Positions 16,631-25,519 of a stretch of 64,000 bases of DNA are shown piece by piece (within the stretch, counting starts at the first letter, position 1; every line of letters starts with the position of its first letter). Location: positions 1 to 64,000 of the forward strand of contig CABSFC010000002.1 of assembly GCA_902476875.1 (NCBI GenBank), given 5' to 3'. The notes below the pieces were generated by a model. It made no database searches. It saw nothing but the letters and a program-made list of their open reading frames with translations, and was not told the DNA's origin. A program made the position numbers and the translations under genes. This DNA comes from an uncultured Oscillibacter sp. (GTDB taxonomy: Bacteria > Bacillota > Clostridia > Oscillospirales > Oscillospiraceae).

Positions 16631-19600
16631 ATGAAAAAACTCCACTTCCCGCATAACCGCCTGATTGCGGCTCTGCTGGTGCTGGTCTGCCTGCTGGGGC
16701 TCCTCCCCGGCACCGCACTGGCGGCAGATGTTCCATCCACCATTAAAATGGATGACTGTACCTATAACAGCACCCATTATGATTCCCCCGCCCTGGGCAT
16801 CTGCTATATGCACCAGATGCACTATAACTATAACGGAAAATCGACGATGGGCTTTTGCAGTGAGAAGGGCAAGGGCATGGGCTGGTCGCTCAAGGGCCAC
16901 ACCTGGAATAACCCCAAGTCCATCACCGATCCCACCGTGACCACCATGATGGCATACTTTTATGCCCACTCCACCGGCGTGTTCACGGATCAGGCCCACG
17001 CCCTTGGCGTGGATACCGTCTGGGACAGCGACTACATCTGGACGATGAACGCATGGACACAGGCCATTGTCTGGCGCTACAAGGCGGGCCTGCTCTCTGA
17101 CCCGGCCACAGCCTGTGCTGAGGAACTGCTGTGCGTTTACAACAATTTATACAGCTCCAGCTACACCAGCATCAACGACCTGCTGGACGGCACTTCGTTC
17201 TACGACCGGGCCAAATATATCCTCGACCTGGGCGCGCAGGGCGTATGGGGCGAGTGTACCGTCCATGAGTACACCTACGCCGGCCCCGGTTCCAATTATC
17301 ATCCCGCCAACGATGTTCAGGCCGTCATGGTCGGGGAGCTGAACGTCACCCATGAGCAGTACAGCCTCACCATCAAAAAGGTGGATTCCACCAACCCCAA
17401 CAAGGGTCTGTCCGGGGCGCGGTTTCTGGTAACTTCGGAAAACGGGAGTTACTCAAAGGAGGTCGTGACCGGAAGTGACGGGACTGTCACCCTGTCCCCT
17501 CTGGACGCGGGTACGTTCGCCGTGACGGAATTGGAAGGCCCGGAGGGCTACGAGATCGACAACGCCGGGCCGCAGTACGTTGTCCTCCCCAACGGCAGCA
17601 ATAAGACTGTGACTGTCACCTTTTCCGATACGCCCATCGTCACCGGCGAGGGCAGCATCCGCAAGGTAGACGCAGATGATCCCACAAAGGGGCTCGCCGG
17701 TGCGGTTATCAAAATCGAGGGCGTGGACAACAGCTTTGTAGGCACTTACACCACAGGGGCAGGCGGCTATCTCACCGATGTCCCCTGGGACACCATGCCT
17801 ATCGGCAGCTTTGTGGCGACTGAGGTGACCCCGCCCACCAACTACACCAAAAGCAGCGATCCGAGCAAGGTAAAACAGTCCTTCGAGTGGGATGGAAAAT
17901 CAGATGTTTCCCTCGTTTTTGAGAATGATGCCCGCGTCAAGATCAAGCTCCTGAAACTGGATGACAGTGACCGGCCCCTGCCCGGATGTGTATTTAACAT
18001 CGTGAAGGACGGCCAAATCATCGGCACTGAGGAAACCAAGGCGGACGGAACCATCACCGTCACCGATGTGACCGAGGGAATGTTCGCCTTCGTGGAGGTG
18101 GCAGCGCCCGCACCTTTCGCCTGCCTGACTGAGCCGGTGATCGCCCATGTGGATCAGGCCACCATCAACGGCGGCGGCACCGTCACCGTGACGGCAGCAG
18201 ACAAAAAGCTGCCCAATTTGACGATTTTAAAGCGGGACGCTCAGACGGGTGATGCGATCCCTGAAACCCACTTCGAAATTCGCGGCATCCACTACGGCTA
18301 CCACACCGATGTGGTGACTGGGCCGGACGGAAAGGCCACATTGACTGCTATTCCTGTTGACAGTTACGAGGTCACGGAAAAATCCGTTAAAAACCCCTAC
18401 GTTGTAGGCGATAACCCCACCCAGACGATCTGGCTGGAGGCCGGTGACAGCAAGGAGCTGGTCTTTGACAACCTCAAACAGCCCCTCCTCACGCTGAAAA
18501 AAATTGACGCGGACACTGGGGATGTGATTCCCAACACAGTCCTGACGGTCAAGGCGCTGGATGGCACTTATCAGGATGATTGGACAACCGGGCCGGACGG
18601 CACTGTCTCCGCCTATGTAGACCCCGGCGTGTATCAGGTGTCGGAGAAATCCGTCCCCAGCCCCTACTATCTCCCGGACGAGGACGCAGACCGCACCCAG
18701 ACCATCACCCTCAGCCCCGGCGACGAAAAAACGCTGGTGTTCCGCAACCGCAAGGCCCCGGAATTGACTGTTTTTAAGGAGAATAGTATCACTTCCGAAC
18801 CAATCGAACACGCCAAATTTCACATTGTTTACACCAGCACCGGCGAGGCCGCCGAGGCCCCGGCCACCATCGACTACGGCTACTTCTACACCGACAGCAA
18901 GGGCGAAATCCGACTGCATGAGCAGGGTAAGCGGCTGTACCCCGGCGAGTTTAAAATCACGGAGGTAGAGCCAGCGGACGGATTCCAGCTCAAGGAACCC
19001 CTGACCCAAACGGTCATTATCCACGGGAATGAGAGCAAGACCGTCCGTTTCCAGAATACACCCCTCTCGGCACTCGTGGTCTGGAAATATGACAGTGTCA
19101 CCGGCGCGCCGGTTGAGGGCTGTATTTTCCAGGTCAAGTATATGTCCGGCACCAGCGGCAGCGGCGGCACGGTCATCGGCACCTACAAGACCGGCTCCAG
19201 CGGCTCCTTCACGCTCAACCGGCTGGAAGCGGGCGCTTATCTGGTGGAGGAACTGGCCAGCGACGGGGATCACGTCATGGACACCGCTCCGCAGACCGCC
19301 TATATCTCCGGCAAGGAGCAGGATGTGGTGCAGCTCTACTTCGGCAACAGTCCCAAGGGGGCCGTCCTTATCAAGAAAATTGACGCCAGCACCCGCGCAC
19401 CTTTAAGTGACGTTGAATTTTTTATCACCGACAGCAAGGGAACCATGCTGGGCGACGCCAATGGCAAGTTTGTGACTGATAGTGCGGGAACCATCCTGAT
19501 CTCCAATCTCGACCCCGGCACGACCATCGTGGCACGGGAAACCAGGGCAAAAGAGAATTATCTGCTGGACGATGTCCCCCAGACCATCACTGTCCAGGCT

Positions 19601-22600
19601 GGACGGACGGCCACCCTGGAATTTCGGAACCAGCCCAAGGGCTCCGTCACCCTCTATAAATTCAGCAGCTCCGACCGTAAGACTCCCCTTGAGGGGGTAG
19701 GCTTCAAAATCACCTATGCTGATGGGCGCGTGGTGGACAACATCGGTGGCAAGCTGTCCAGCAACGGGATCTATTATACGGACAGCGAGGGCCAGATCAA
19801 CATCAGCCAGGTGACAGGCACACTGATTTTCACCGAGGTATCCAGCGTACCGGGCTATTTGATCGACGAAAACCGGAAAAGCCAGACCGTGGTGGTCAAC
19901 CCGGATGACCACCAGAGCGTCTATTTTTACAACATCCCGGAGAACACGCTCATTATTGAGAAATATCTGGAGACTGAATCCGGCAATGAACCCTTAAAGG
20001 GCGTGACCTTCCTGGTCACGGATTCTTCCGGGAGCGTGATTGGAAACAGCAACGGCGAGTTTGTCACCGGGGATGATGGGCGCATCGTGATTGACGGGGT
20101 TGCTCCTGGAACGACGGTCACTGCCCGCGAGATCAAGGTGCCTGATGGCGTGGTGCTGGATTCCACCCCTAAAACCATTAAAATTGGCGATAAAGGCGCG
20201 AATACCCTCCGCTTTGTCAACCAAAAGACAGGCTATCTCGTAATTCGCAAGCTGGATAAGCTGACAAAAGAGCCTTTAAGCGGGGTTGAATTTGAACTCA
20301 CCTATGCGGACGGCAGCTATGTGGACGATGCCTACGGCCACTTGTCCAGCAAGGGCCGCTTTGTGACCAACGACGCTGGGGAAATCAGGGTACCCGTTGT
20401 TGGCACAGTGGTGGTAAAGGAGGTCAAGACCCTCTCCACACACGTCATTGACGAGGCCACCAGAATCCAGACGGTTCAGGTCAATCCCGCGGACACACAG
20501 ACTATCGTGGTCTACAACGAGCCTCGGTGCTCCCTTACCTTGACGAAACTGGATGCCGTCACTGGAAAGCCTGTACCCAATACGGAGTTCACGCTGAAGG
20601 ATGGGGACGGCAACGTCCTGGGCAAGTACACCACCGGGGCGGATGGGACTGTCACCGTAACCGGCCTCACACCTAACTCCACCGTTGTGGTGGTGGAATC
20701 CAAAGTACCCTCCAACTATGTCCTCGATCCAACGCCCCGTACCATCATTGTCCGAAACGGCAGCAACAGCCTGCCTGCCAGCACAACCGACAGCAGCACC
20801 AACGTAAGCGGCAGCACGGGCAGCAACAATGTTACTGTGGAGAATGTACCCAAGGTCACGCTGACCATTGAGAAGTATCTGGAAACTGAAACCGGCAACG
20901 TGCCTCTCAAGGGGGTCACATTCCTCGTTACCGATCAGACCGGAGCCGTGATCGGCGGCAGCAACGGCGAGTTCACCTCTGACGATGCGGGCCGCATCGT
21001 GATCCCCAATCTGGAGCCTGGAACGACTGTCACCGCGCGGGAGATCTCTGTGCCTGACGGTGTTGTGCTGGACAGCAGCCCCAAGAGCATCCTGATCAAA
21101 GCAGGCGAACAGAGTCAGACCCTTCGGGTGGTCAACAAGGCCACCGGATACCTCGTGGTCAGGAAGCTGGACAGGCTGACCGGGGAGCCGCTGGCCGGAG
21201 TGGAGTTCAAATTGAGCTGCGCCTCCGGCGAATATGTGGATGATGCCTATGGGCATCTCTCCTCCCTCGGCCTGTTTACCACAGACCAGAACGGAGAAAT
21301 CCGAGTTCCCGTTGTCGGGACTGTCGTGGTCGAAGAAACCAAATGCCTGCCCGGATACACCATTGATTCGGAGACACAGCGGCAGGTGGTCACCGTCAAT
21401 CCCGCGGATACCCAGACCATCAAGGTTTACAACACGCCGGTTGGGAATTTTGAACTCATTAAAGTCTCCGAGAGCGACAAGACACAGAGAATCCCCAATG
21501 CCACATTTGAGATACGCCGCGTTTCAGACGGTGGGCTGGTGGACACCATCACCACCGGCAGTGATGGCCGGGCCGTCCTCCAGCTGGACGCGGGCGATTA
21601 TTACGCGGTGGAAACCGCGTGTCCCAAAGAGTTCAAGCTGGATTCCACACCCCATTATTTCACGATGCGGGATGATGGGAAAGGCTCCACTTTGACCGTG
21701 ACCAACGCACCCTTTTCCGGAATCCTTCTCCGCAAGATTGATTCTGCCACTAAACAAGGAATCTACGGGGTTACGTTCCTGCTCTATGATTCCAATAAGA
21801 ACCCGATTGGGCAGTACACCAGTGACGATAGAGGCTACGTCTACATCGACGATCTGCCCGACTCCGGCCGATATTATCTGCGTGAGCTGGAAAATGAAGG
21901 CTATATCGTGGACACGCAGCTCAAAACCGTCTATGTGACCGCTGGAACCACCACGGAAATCACATGGGAGAACACGGCCATCACCGGCCAGATCCAGGTC
22001 ACCAAGACCTCGGAGGACTATAACTCCATGAACGGCTGGCCTGCCGGCACCCCCATCCCCAACACGGAGTTTGAAATCTACAATTACAAGACCGGCAACC
22101 TGGTAGATACGATCAAGACAGACAAAAACGGCGTTGCAGTTTCCAAGCCGCTGCCGTTGGGCCGATATAAAATCGTGGAATCCAAGGCCGCTGATTTCTA
22201 TGGACTGGATAAGACGCCCATCGAAGTGGAGATCGAATTTTCCGGCCAGATTGTCAAGGCGGCCATGACCAACAAGAGCCTCTACACCAACGTTTCCATC
22301 AAGAAGACCGGCTTTGTGGAAGTCATGCCCGGTCAGCAGCTCCGCTATGATTTTTCGGACATCGCCAACAACTCCACCACCGCGCTCACTTCTTTTTACT
22401 GGAGGGACACCCTGCCCACCCAGGCGGTGCGGCTGGATAAGATCGTCACCGGCACCTACAATGTGCGCGGGAATTACAAGGTTGTGTTCAAAACCAACCT
22501 CAATAGCGAGTACCGCACAATGTACGATAACCTGAGTACCCAGCAGAACTATGTGCTGGACGCTTCTCCCGCCGCTCTGGGGCTGGCCTCCAATGAGTAC

Positions 22601-22825
22601 GTCACGGAGTTCATGGTATCCTTCGGTGTGGTTCCCGCCAATTTCCGGCAGGTGGAGGCACCCAAGGTATACTGCAATGTGGTTTCCTGGCTTACCGGAG
22701 GCACCCAGTTCACCAATCAGGCGGATGTGGGCGGTGTCTACAACGGCCAGTGGATCATGGCAACCTCCCGCTGGGTGACCAGGGTCTATAAGCCCTCCCA
22801 GCCTCTGCCCCGGACGGGGTATTGA
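16631..22825 (+). CDS. Giant thioester/SpaA (Cna-B) adhesin with LPRTGY end
   Basis: 2064 residues. Signal peptide to about residue 32; an N-terminal thioester domain with Cys76 (MGFCSEKG) and Gln144 (WTQAIVW), the pair that forms the reactive Cys-Gln crosslink; about 17 SpaA/Cna-B modules of 85-105 residues, each opening with a xxxKKxD-type strand and ending in an E-containing strand suited to isopeptide bonds; then a unique 165-residue C-terminal domain. Modules 10-11 and 13-14 are near copies. The protein ends exactly at LPRTGY with no membrane helix or basic tail, which normal sortase substrates need. It probably contacts recipient cells or surfaces during conjugation. Confidence 0.9.
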   Translation: MKKLHFPHNRLIAALLVLVCLLGLLPGTALAADVPSTIKMDDCTYNSTHYDSPALGICYMHQMHYNYNGKSTMGFCSEKGKGMGWSLKGHTWNNPKSITDPTVTTMMAYFYAHSTGVFTDQAHALGVDTVWDSDYIWTMNAWTQAIVWRYKAGLLSDPATACAEELLCVYNNLYSSSYTSINDLLDGTSFYDRAKYILDLGAQGVWGECTVHEYTYAGPGSNYHPANDVQAVMVGELNVTHEQYSLTIKKVDSTNPNKGLSGARFLVTSENGSYSKEVVTGSDGTVTLSPLDAGTFAVTELEGPEGYEIDNAGPQYVVLPNGSNKTVTVTFSDTPIVTGEGSIRKVDADDPTKGLAGAVIKIEGVDNSFVGTYTTGAGGYLTDVPWDTMPIGSFVATEVTPPTNYTKSSDPSKVKQSFEWDGKSDVSLVFENDARVKIKLLKLDDSDRPLPGCVFNIVKDGQIIGTEETKADGTITVTDVTEGMFAFVEVAAPAPFACLTEPVIAHVDQATINGGGTVTVTAADKKLPNLTILKRDAQTGDAIPETHFEIRGIHYGYHTDVVTGPDGKATLTAIPVDSYEVTEKSVKNPYVVGDNPTQTIWLEAGDSKELVFDNLKQPLLTLKKIDADTGDVIPNTVLTVKALDGTYQDDWTTGPDGTVSAYVDPGVYQVSEKSVPSPYYLPDEDADRTQTITLSPGDEKTLVFRNRKAPELTVFKENSITSEPIEHAKFHIVYTSTGEAAEAPATIDYGYFYTDSKGEIRLHEQGKRLYPGEFKITEVEPADGFQLKEPLTQTVIIHGNESKTVRFQNTPLSALVVWKYDSVTGAPVEGCIFQVKYMSGTSGSGGTVIGTYKTGSSGSFTLNRLEAGAYLVEELASDGDHVMDTAPQTAYISGKEQDVVQLYFGNSPKGAVLIKKIDASTRAPLSDVEFFITDSKGTMLGDANGKFVTDSAGTILISNLDPGTTIVARETRAKENYLLDDVPQTITVQAGRTATLEFRNQPKGSVTLYKFSSSDRKTPLEGVGFKITYADGRVVDNIGGKLSSNGIYYTDSEGQINISQVTGTLIFTEVSSVPGYLIDENRKSQTVVVNPDDHQSVYFYNIPENTLIIEKYLETESGNEPLKGVTFLVTDSSGSVIGNSNGEFVTGDDGRIVIDGVAPGTTVTAREIKVPDGVVLDSTPKTIKIGDKGANTLRFVNQKTGYLVIRKLDKLTKEPLSGVEFELTYADGSYVDDAYGHLSSKGRFVTNDAGEIRVPVVGTVVVKEVKTLSTHVIDEATRIQTVQVNPADTQTIVVYNEPRCSLTLTKLDAVTGKPVPNTEFTLKDGDGNVLGKYTTGADGTVTVTGLTPNSTVVVVESKVPSNYVLDPTPRTIIVRNGSNSLPASTTDSSTNVSGSTGSNNVTVENVPKVTLTIEKYLETETGNVPLKGVTFLVTDQTGAVIGGSNGEFTSDDAGRIVIPNLEPGTTVTAREISVPDGVVLDSSPKSILIKAGEQSQTLRVVNKATGYLVVRKLDRLTGEPLAGVEFKLSCASGEYVDDAYGHLSSLGLFTTDQNGEIRVPVVGTVVVEETKCLPGYTIDSETQRQVVTVNPADTQTIKVYNTPVGNFELIKVSESDKTQRIPNATFEIRRVSDGGLVDTITTGSDGRAVLQLDAGDYYAVETACPKEFKLDSTPHYFTMRDDGKGSTLTVTNAPFSGILLRKIDSATKQGIYGVTFLLYDSNKNPIGQYTSDDRGYVYIDDLPDSGRYYLRELENEGYIVDTQLKTVYVTAGTTTEITWENTAITGQIQVTKTSEDYNSMNGWPAGTPIPNTEFEIYNYKTGNLVDTIKTDKNGVAVSKPLPLGRYKIVESKAADFYGLDKTPIEVEIEFSGQIVKAAMTNKSLYTNVSIKKTGFVEVMPGQQLRYDFSDIANNSTTALTSFYWRDTLPTQAVRLDKIVTGTYNVRGNYKVVFKTNLNSEYRTMYDNLSTQQNYVLDASPAALGLASNEYVTEFMVSFGVVPANFRQVEAPKVYCNVVSWLTGGTQFTNQADVGGVYNGQWIMATSRWVTRVYKPSQPLPRTGY

Positions 22826-22856
22826 TTAAGGTGAGCCTTGTGTCCCAAGGGTTCAG

Positions 22857-22934
22857 GTTGCGCTAAGATTCTTAGCGCAACCTCCCTTAAAAAACATCTT
22901 TCAACCAGGGGAGCCGTTTTCTGAACGGCTCCCC
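22857..22934 (+). terminator. Two hairpins between the adhesin and the pilin-like gene
   Basis: Perfect 11-bp stems at 22857-22867/22871-22881 (3-nt loop) and 22908-22918/22924-22934 (5-nt loop). No long T-run follows either, so they may attenuate rather than fully stop transcription. Confidence 0.6.
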
Positions 22935-22960
22935 ACCAATTTTGTGGAGGTGTAGATAAT

Positions 22961-23296
22961 TTGAAAATGAGTAAGAAGAAAATCCTGGGTGCCTGTGTTC
23001 TGGTGGTTCTGCTGGCCTGTGGTTTGTCCACTTCCGCCTTTGCTGCGGGAGATGTGGCAGGAGCCGTGGAAAATGCATGGTCCGGCGCCTCCTCCCAGAT
23101 CAAGACAGTAGTCAACAACGTGGTCTTTCCCGCACTGGACATGATTCTCGCCATCGCTTTCTTCGGCAAACTGGCGATGGCGTATTTTGACTACCGCAAG
23201 CACGGGCAGTTTGAGTGGACCGGTCCAGCCATCCTGTTCGCCTGCCTCATCTTTACCCTGACGGCGCCCACCTATATTTGGAGTATTATCGAATAA
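22961..23296 (+). CDS. DUF3852 pilin-like (VirB2/TrbC-type) protein
   Basis: 111 residues: signal peptide ending STSAFAAGD, then two hydrophobic segments around residues 52-70 and 88-107 with an AYFDYRKHGQFEWTGPAILF loop. Size, signal peptide and two helices match VirB2-like subunits and DUF3852 of Firmicutes conjugative elements. TTG 22961 is taken because GGAGG lies 10 bases upstream; ATG 22967 is further away. First gene of the mating-channel operon. Confidence 0.8.
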   Translation: MKMSKKKILGACVLVVLLACGLSTSAFAAGDVAGAVENAWSGASSQIKTVVNNVVFPALDMILAIAFFGKLAMAYFDYRKHGQFEWTGPAILFACLIFTLTAPTYIWSIIE

Positions 23297-23308
23297 GGAG
23301 ACAGCGAA

Positions 23309-23455
23309 ATGGGGAAAGGGCTGAACACCACGCAAAGCAACGGACTCTCCAGCCTTTCCACCGGCAGACAATGTGAATCCAGAGGGTCCGCAGCTGCTCC
23401 ACGGCATCGAACAGAGTCCCAGGATGGGATCGGCACGGACTCCCCAAAGAGGTGA
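23309..23455 (+). CDS. Possible 48-aa hydrophilic protein
   Basis: A short frame with ATG 23309 behind AAGGAG and a stop just before the VirB6-like gene. The product MGKGLNTTQSNGLSSLSTGR onward is polar and low in complexity. No family. Real translation is plausible because it fills the space between two conjugation genes with good signals, but it may only be a leader. Confidence 0.4.
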   Translation: MGKGLNTTQSNGLSSLSTGRQCESRGSAAAPRHRTESQDGIGTDSPKR

Positions 23456-23460
23456 TCAAT

Positions 23461-24360
23461 TTGTTTATCTGGGACTTTGTAGCTAAAACCGTACTGGACG
23501 CCATCATCGACTGGGTGTACGGACAGATTATCGGCTTTATGGGCAACTTCTTCGCCATGATGGGGAATATGGGCGTGGAGCTGTTCGAGCTGGAGTGGGT
23601 GCAGTATATTGTGGAGTTCTTCTCACATCTTGGCTGGGCGCTCTTTGCGGTCAGCCTTGTCGTCTGCGTTTTCGAGTGCGCGCTGGAGTATTCCAATGGC
23701 AGAGGAAATATTCGACAGACAGCTATCAACATCGTAAAAGGATTCATGGCGGTCAGTTTGTTCACCACTGTTCCCGTGCGGCTCTACGCTCTGGCGGTTT
23801 CCCTCCAGGGGACATTGACCGCAGGCATCACCGGCTACGGGGATAGCTTCGGCACAGTGGGAGCCGACATCATCACAAGACTCACTACCACGGAAGGGCT
23901 GGTGGAAAGCATCGAGTCCTATGACTTTGGCCTCGGCATTATTACAAGCCCCATCATGGTGCTGTTTTGTGTGATCGCCATGGCATACGCTGTCATAAAG
24001 GTATTCTTCGCCAATCTCAAACGCGGAGGCATCCTGCTCATCCAGATCGCGGTCGGAAGCCTATATATGTTTTCCGTCCCAAGGGGATATACAGACGGGT
24101 TTGTCCAGTGGATGAAGCAGGTCATCGGTCTGTGCCTGACCGCATTCCTGCAATCGACCATATTGGTTGCGGGGCTTATGGTATTCAAGGATCATATGCT
24201 GCTCGGCCTGGGGCTCATGCTCTCCGCTGGCGAAGTTCCGCGAATCGCCGGAACCTTCGGCCTTGATACAACGACCAGAGCGAACATCATGTCCGCCGTG
24301 TACACGGCGCAGGCGGCGGTGAATACCACCCGCACCATAGTGACGGCCGCGACCAAATAA
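23461..24360 (+). CDS. TrbL/VirB6-like channel protein
   Basis: 299 residues, five or six membrane helices (residues about 55-80, 95-115, 155-185, 190-210, 230-255), typical of the polytopic inner channel component of type IV secretion. TTG 23461 is preferred because AGAGGTGA sits seven bases ahead; GTG 23452 is too close to it. Sits between the pilin-like protein and the DUF4406 gene in the transfer operon. Confidence 0.8.
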   Translation: MFIWDFVAKTVLDAIIDWVYGQIIGFMGNFFAMMGNMGVELFELEWVQYIVEFFSHLGWALFAVSLVVCVFECALEYSNGRGNIRQTAINIVKGFMAVSLFTTVPVRLYALAVSLQGTLTAGITGYGDSFGTVGADIITRLTTTEGLVESIESYDFGLGIITSPIMVLFCVIAMAYAVIKVFFANLKRGGILLIQIAVGSLYMFSVPRGYTDGFVQWMKQVIGLCLTAFLQSTILVAGLMVFKDHMLLGLGLMLSAGEVPRIAGTFGLDTTTRANIMSAVYTAQAAVNTTRTIVTAATK

Positions 24361-24371
24361 AGGAGGAAAAG

Positions 24372-24725
24372 ATGAAACTGATCTATGTTGCGTCTCCTTA
24401 TGCGGGGGATGTGAAACGAAATCTCGAATACGCAAAAGCGGCGTGCCGCATTGTCATGGACAGCGGGCGCGCTTTTTTTGCGCCCCATCTGCTTTATCCC
24501 GGTCTGTTGGACGACAGGATTCCGCAGGAGCGGCAATTGGGCATGGATATGGGCCATACCGTTCTTGCCCGCTACGATGAGCTGTGGGTGTTCGGCAGCA
24601 CGGTCAGTCCCGGAATGCGGACGGAAATGGAGGAAGCGGAAAGGCTTGGCATCCCGATCCGGAAGATGGAGCTGGAGGTGGGGCAGGACGTTTCCACAAT
24701 CCCCTCCATGACAGCCCCATGCTGA
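24372..24725 (+). CDS. Nucleoside 2-deoxyribosyltransferase-like (DUF4406) protein
   Basis: 117 residues, ATG 24372 behind AAAGGAGG. Begins MKLIYVASPYAGDVKRNLEY and has a DELWVFG strand and a GMRTEMEEAERLGIP helix, the Rossmann-like fold pattern of DUF4406 and nucleoside 2-deoxyribosyltransferase relatives. Such genes are common on phages and plasmids and are thought to handle nucleotides, but the substrate is unknown. Overlaps the methyltransferase start by 7 bp. Confidence 0.75.
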   Translation: MKLIYVASPYAGDVKRNLEYAKAACRIVMDSGRAFFAPHLLYPGLLDDRIPQERQLGMDMGHTVLARYDELWVFGSTVSPGMRTEMEEAERLGIPIRKMELEVGQDVSTIPSMTAPC

Positions 24726-25519
24726 CTATGGGCAGCCTCTTCGATGGGATCGGCGGCTTTCCGCTGGCTGCGGTGCGATGCGGCATCACGCCGTTGTGGG
24801 CCAGCGAAATTGAGGCCTTCCCCATGGAGGTCACGAAACTCCGGTTCCCTGACATGATCCATGTGGGGGACATTACCAAACTGGACGGGGCAAAATTGCC
24901 GCCCGTGGATATTATCTGCGGGGGCAGCCCGTGCCAGGATCTCAGTGTGGCGGGCGCCCGCGCCGGTTTAGCTGGCGCCCGCTCCGGCCTTTTTATGGAG
25001 CAAGTACGTATCACGAAGGAGATGAGAAAAGCAGATGAATACAGAGGACGGACAGCTCACCTTATTCGACCTCGGTATCTCGTGTGGGAAAACGTGCCGG
25101 GAGCATTCAGCAGCGGCACGCCCAAAGGGGAGGATTTCCGCATCGTCCTCGAGGAGATCTGCCGAATTAAAAGCAGTAGCGTATATGTTCCTGGACCTGA
25201 ACCCTGGTCATGGCAACCTGCTGGGGCTGCCGTACTGGGAAGTGATTTCTCCCTGGCGTGGCGGTGCCTCGACGCTCAATACTGGGGTCTCGCCCAGCGA
25301 CGAAAGAGAATCTTCCTTGTTGCGGATTTTGGAGGCCAGACCGCACCGCAAATACTATTTGAGCAGGATCGCCTGCCTGGGTATCCTGCGCAGGGCGAAG
25401 GAACGGGGGAAGGAACTACCGCCGCAGCTCAAGGAGGCGCTGATGGCTCAGGCGGGCTTGTTCTCTGCCCTGAATGTGAAGCAGAGCTTGAAAGATTATC
25501 ACATCAAGCAGGGGGATAA
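24719..25519 (+). CDS. Cytosine-5 DNA methyltransferase, N-terminal part (motifs I-VIII)
   Basis: 266 residues from ATG 24719. Shows SAM motif I (GSLFDGIGGFPLAA, 5-18), the catalytic PCQ loop with Cys72 (GGSPCQDLSVAG), the ENV motif (124-126, ENVPGAFSS) and QRRKRIFLVADFGG near residue 187. It then runs on in low-complexity residues and stops, lacking the target-recognition region and motifs IX-X of a full C5 enzyme. Those are encoded in the next gene, in another frame, which overlaps this one by 485 bp. Activity probably needs both products. Confidence 0.85.
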   Translation: MLTMGSLFDGIGGFPLAAVRCGITPLWASEIEAFPMEVTKLRFPDMIHVGDITKLDGAKLPPVDIICGGSPCQDLSVAGARAGLAGARSGLFMEQVRITKEMRKADEYRGRTAHLIRPRYLVWENVPGAFSSGTPKGEDFRIVLEEICRIKSSSVYVPGPEPWSWQPAGAAVLGSDFSLAWRCLDAQYWGLAQRRKRIFLVADFGGQTAPQILFEQDRLPGYPAQGEGTGEGTTAAAQGGADGSGGLVLCPECEAELERLSHQAGG

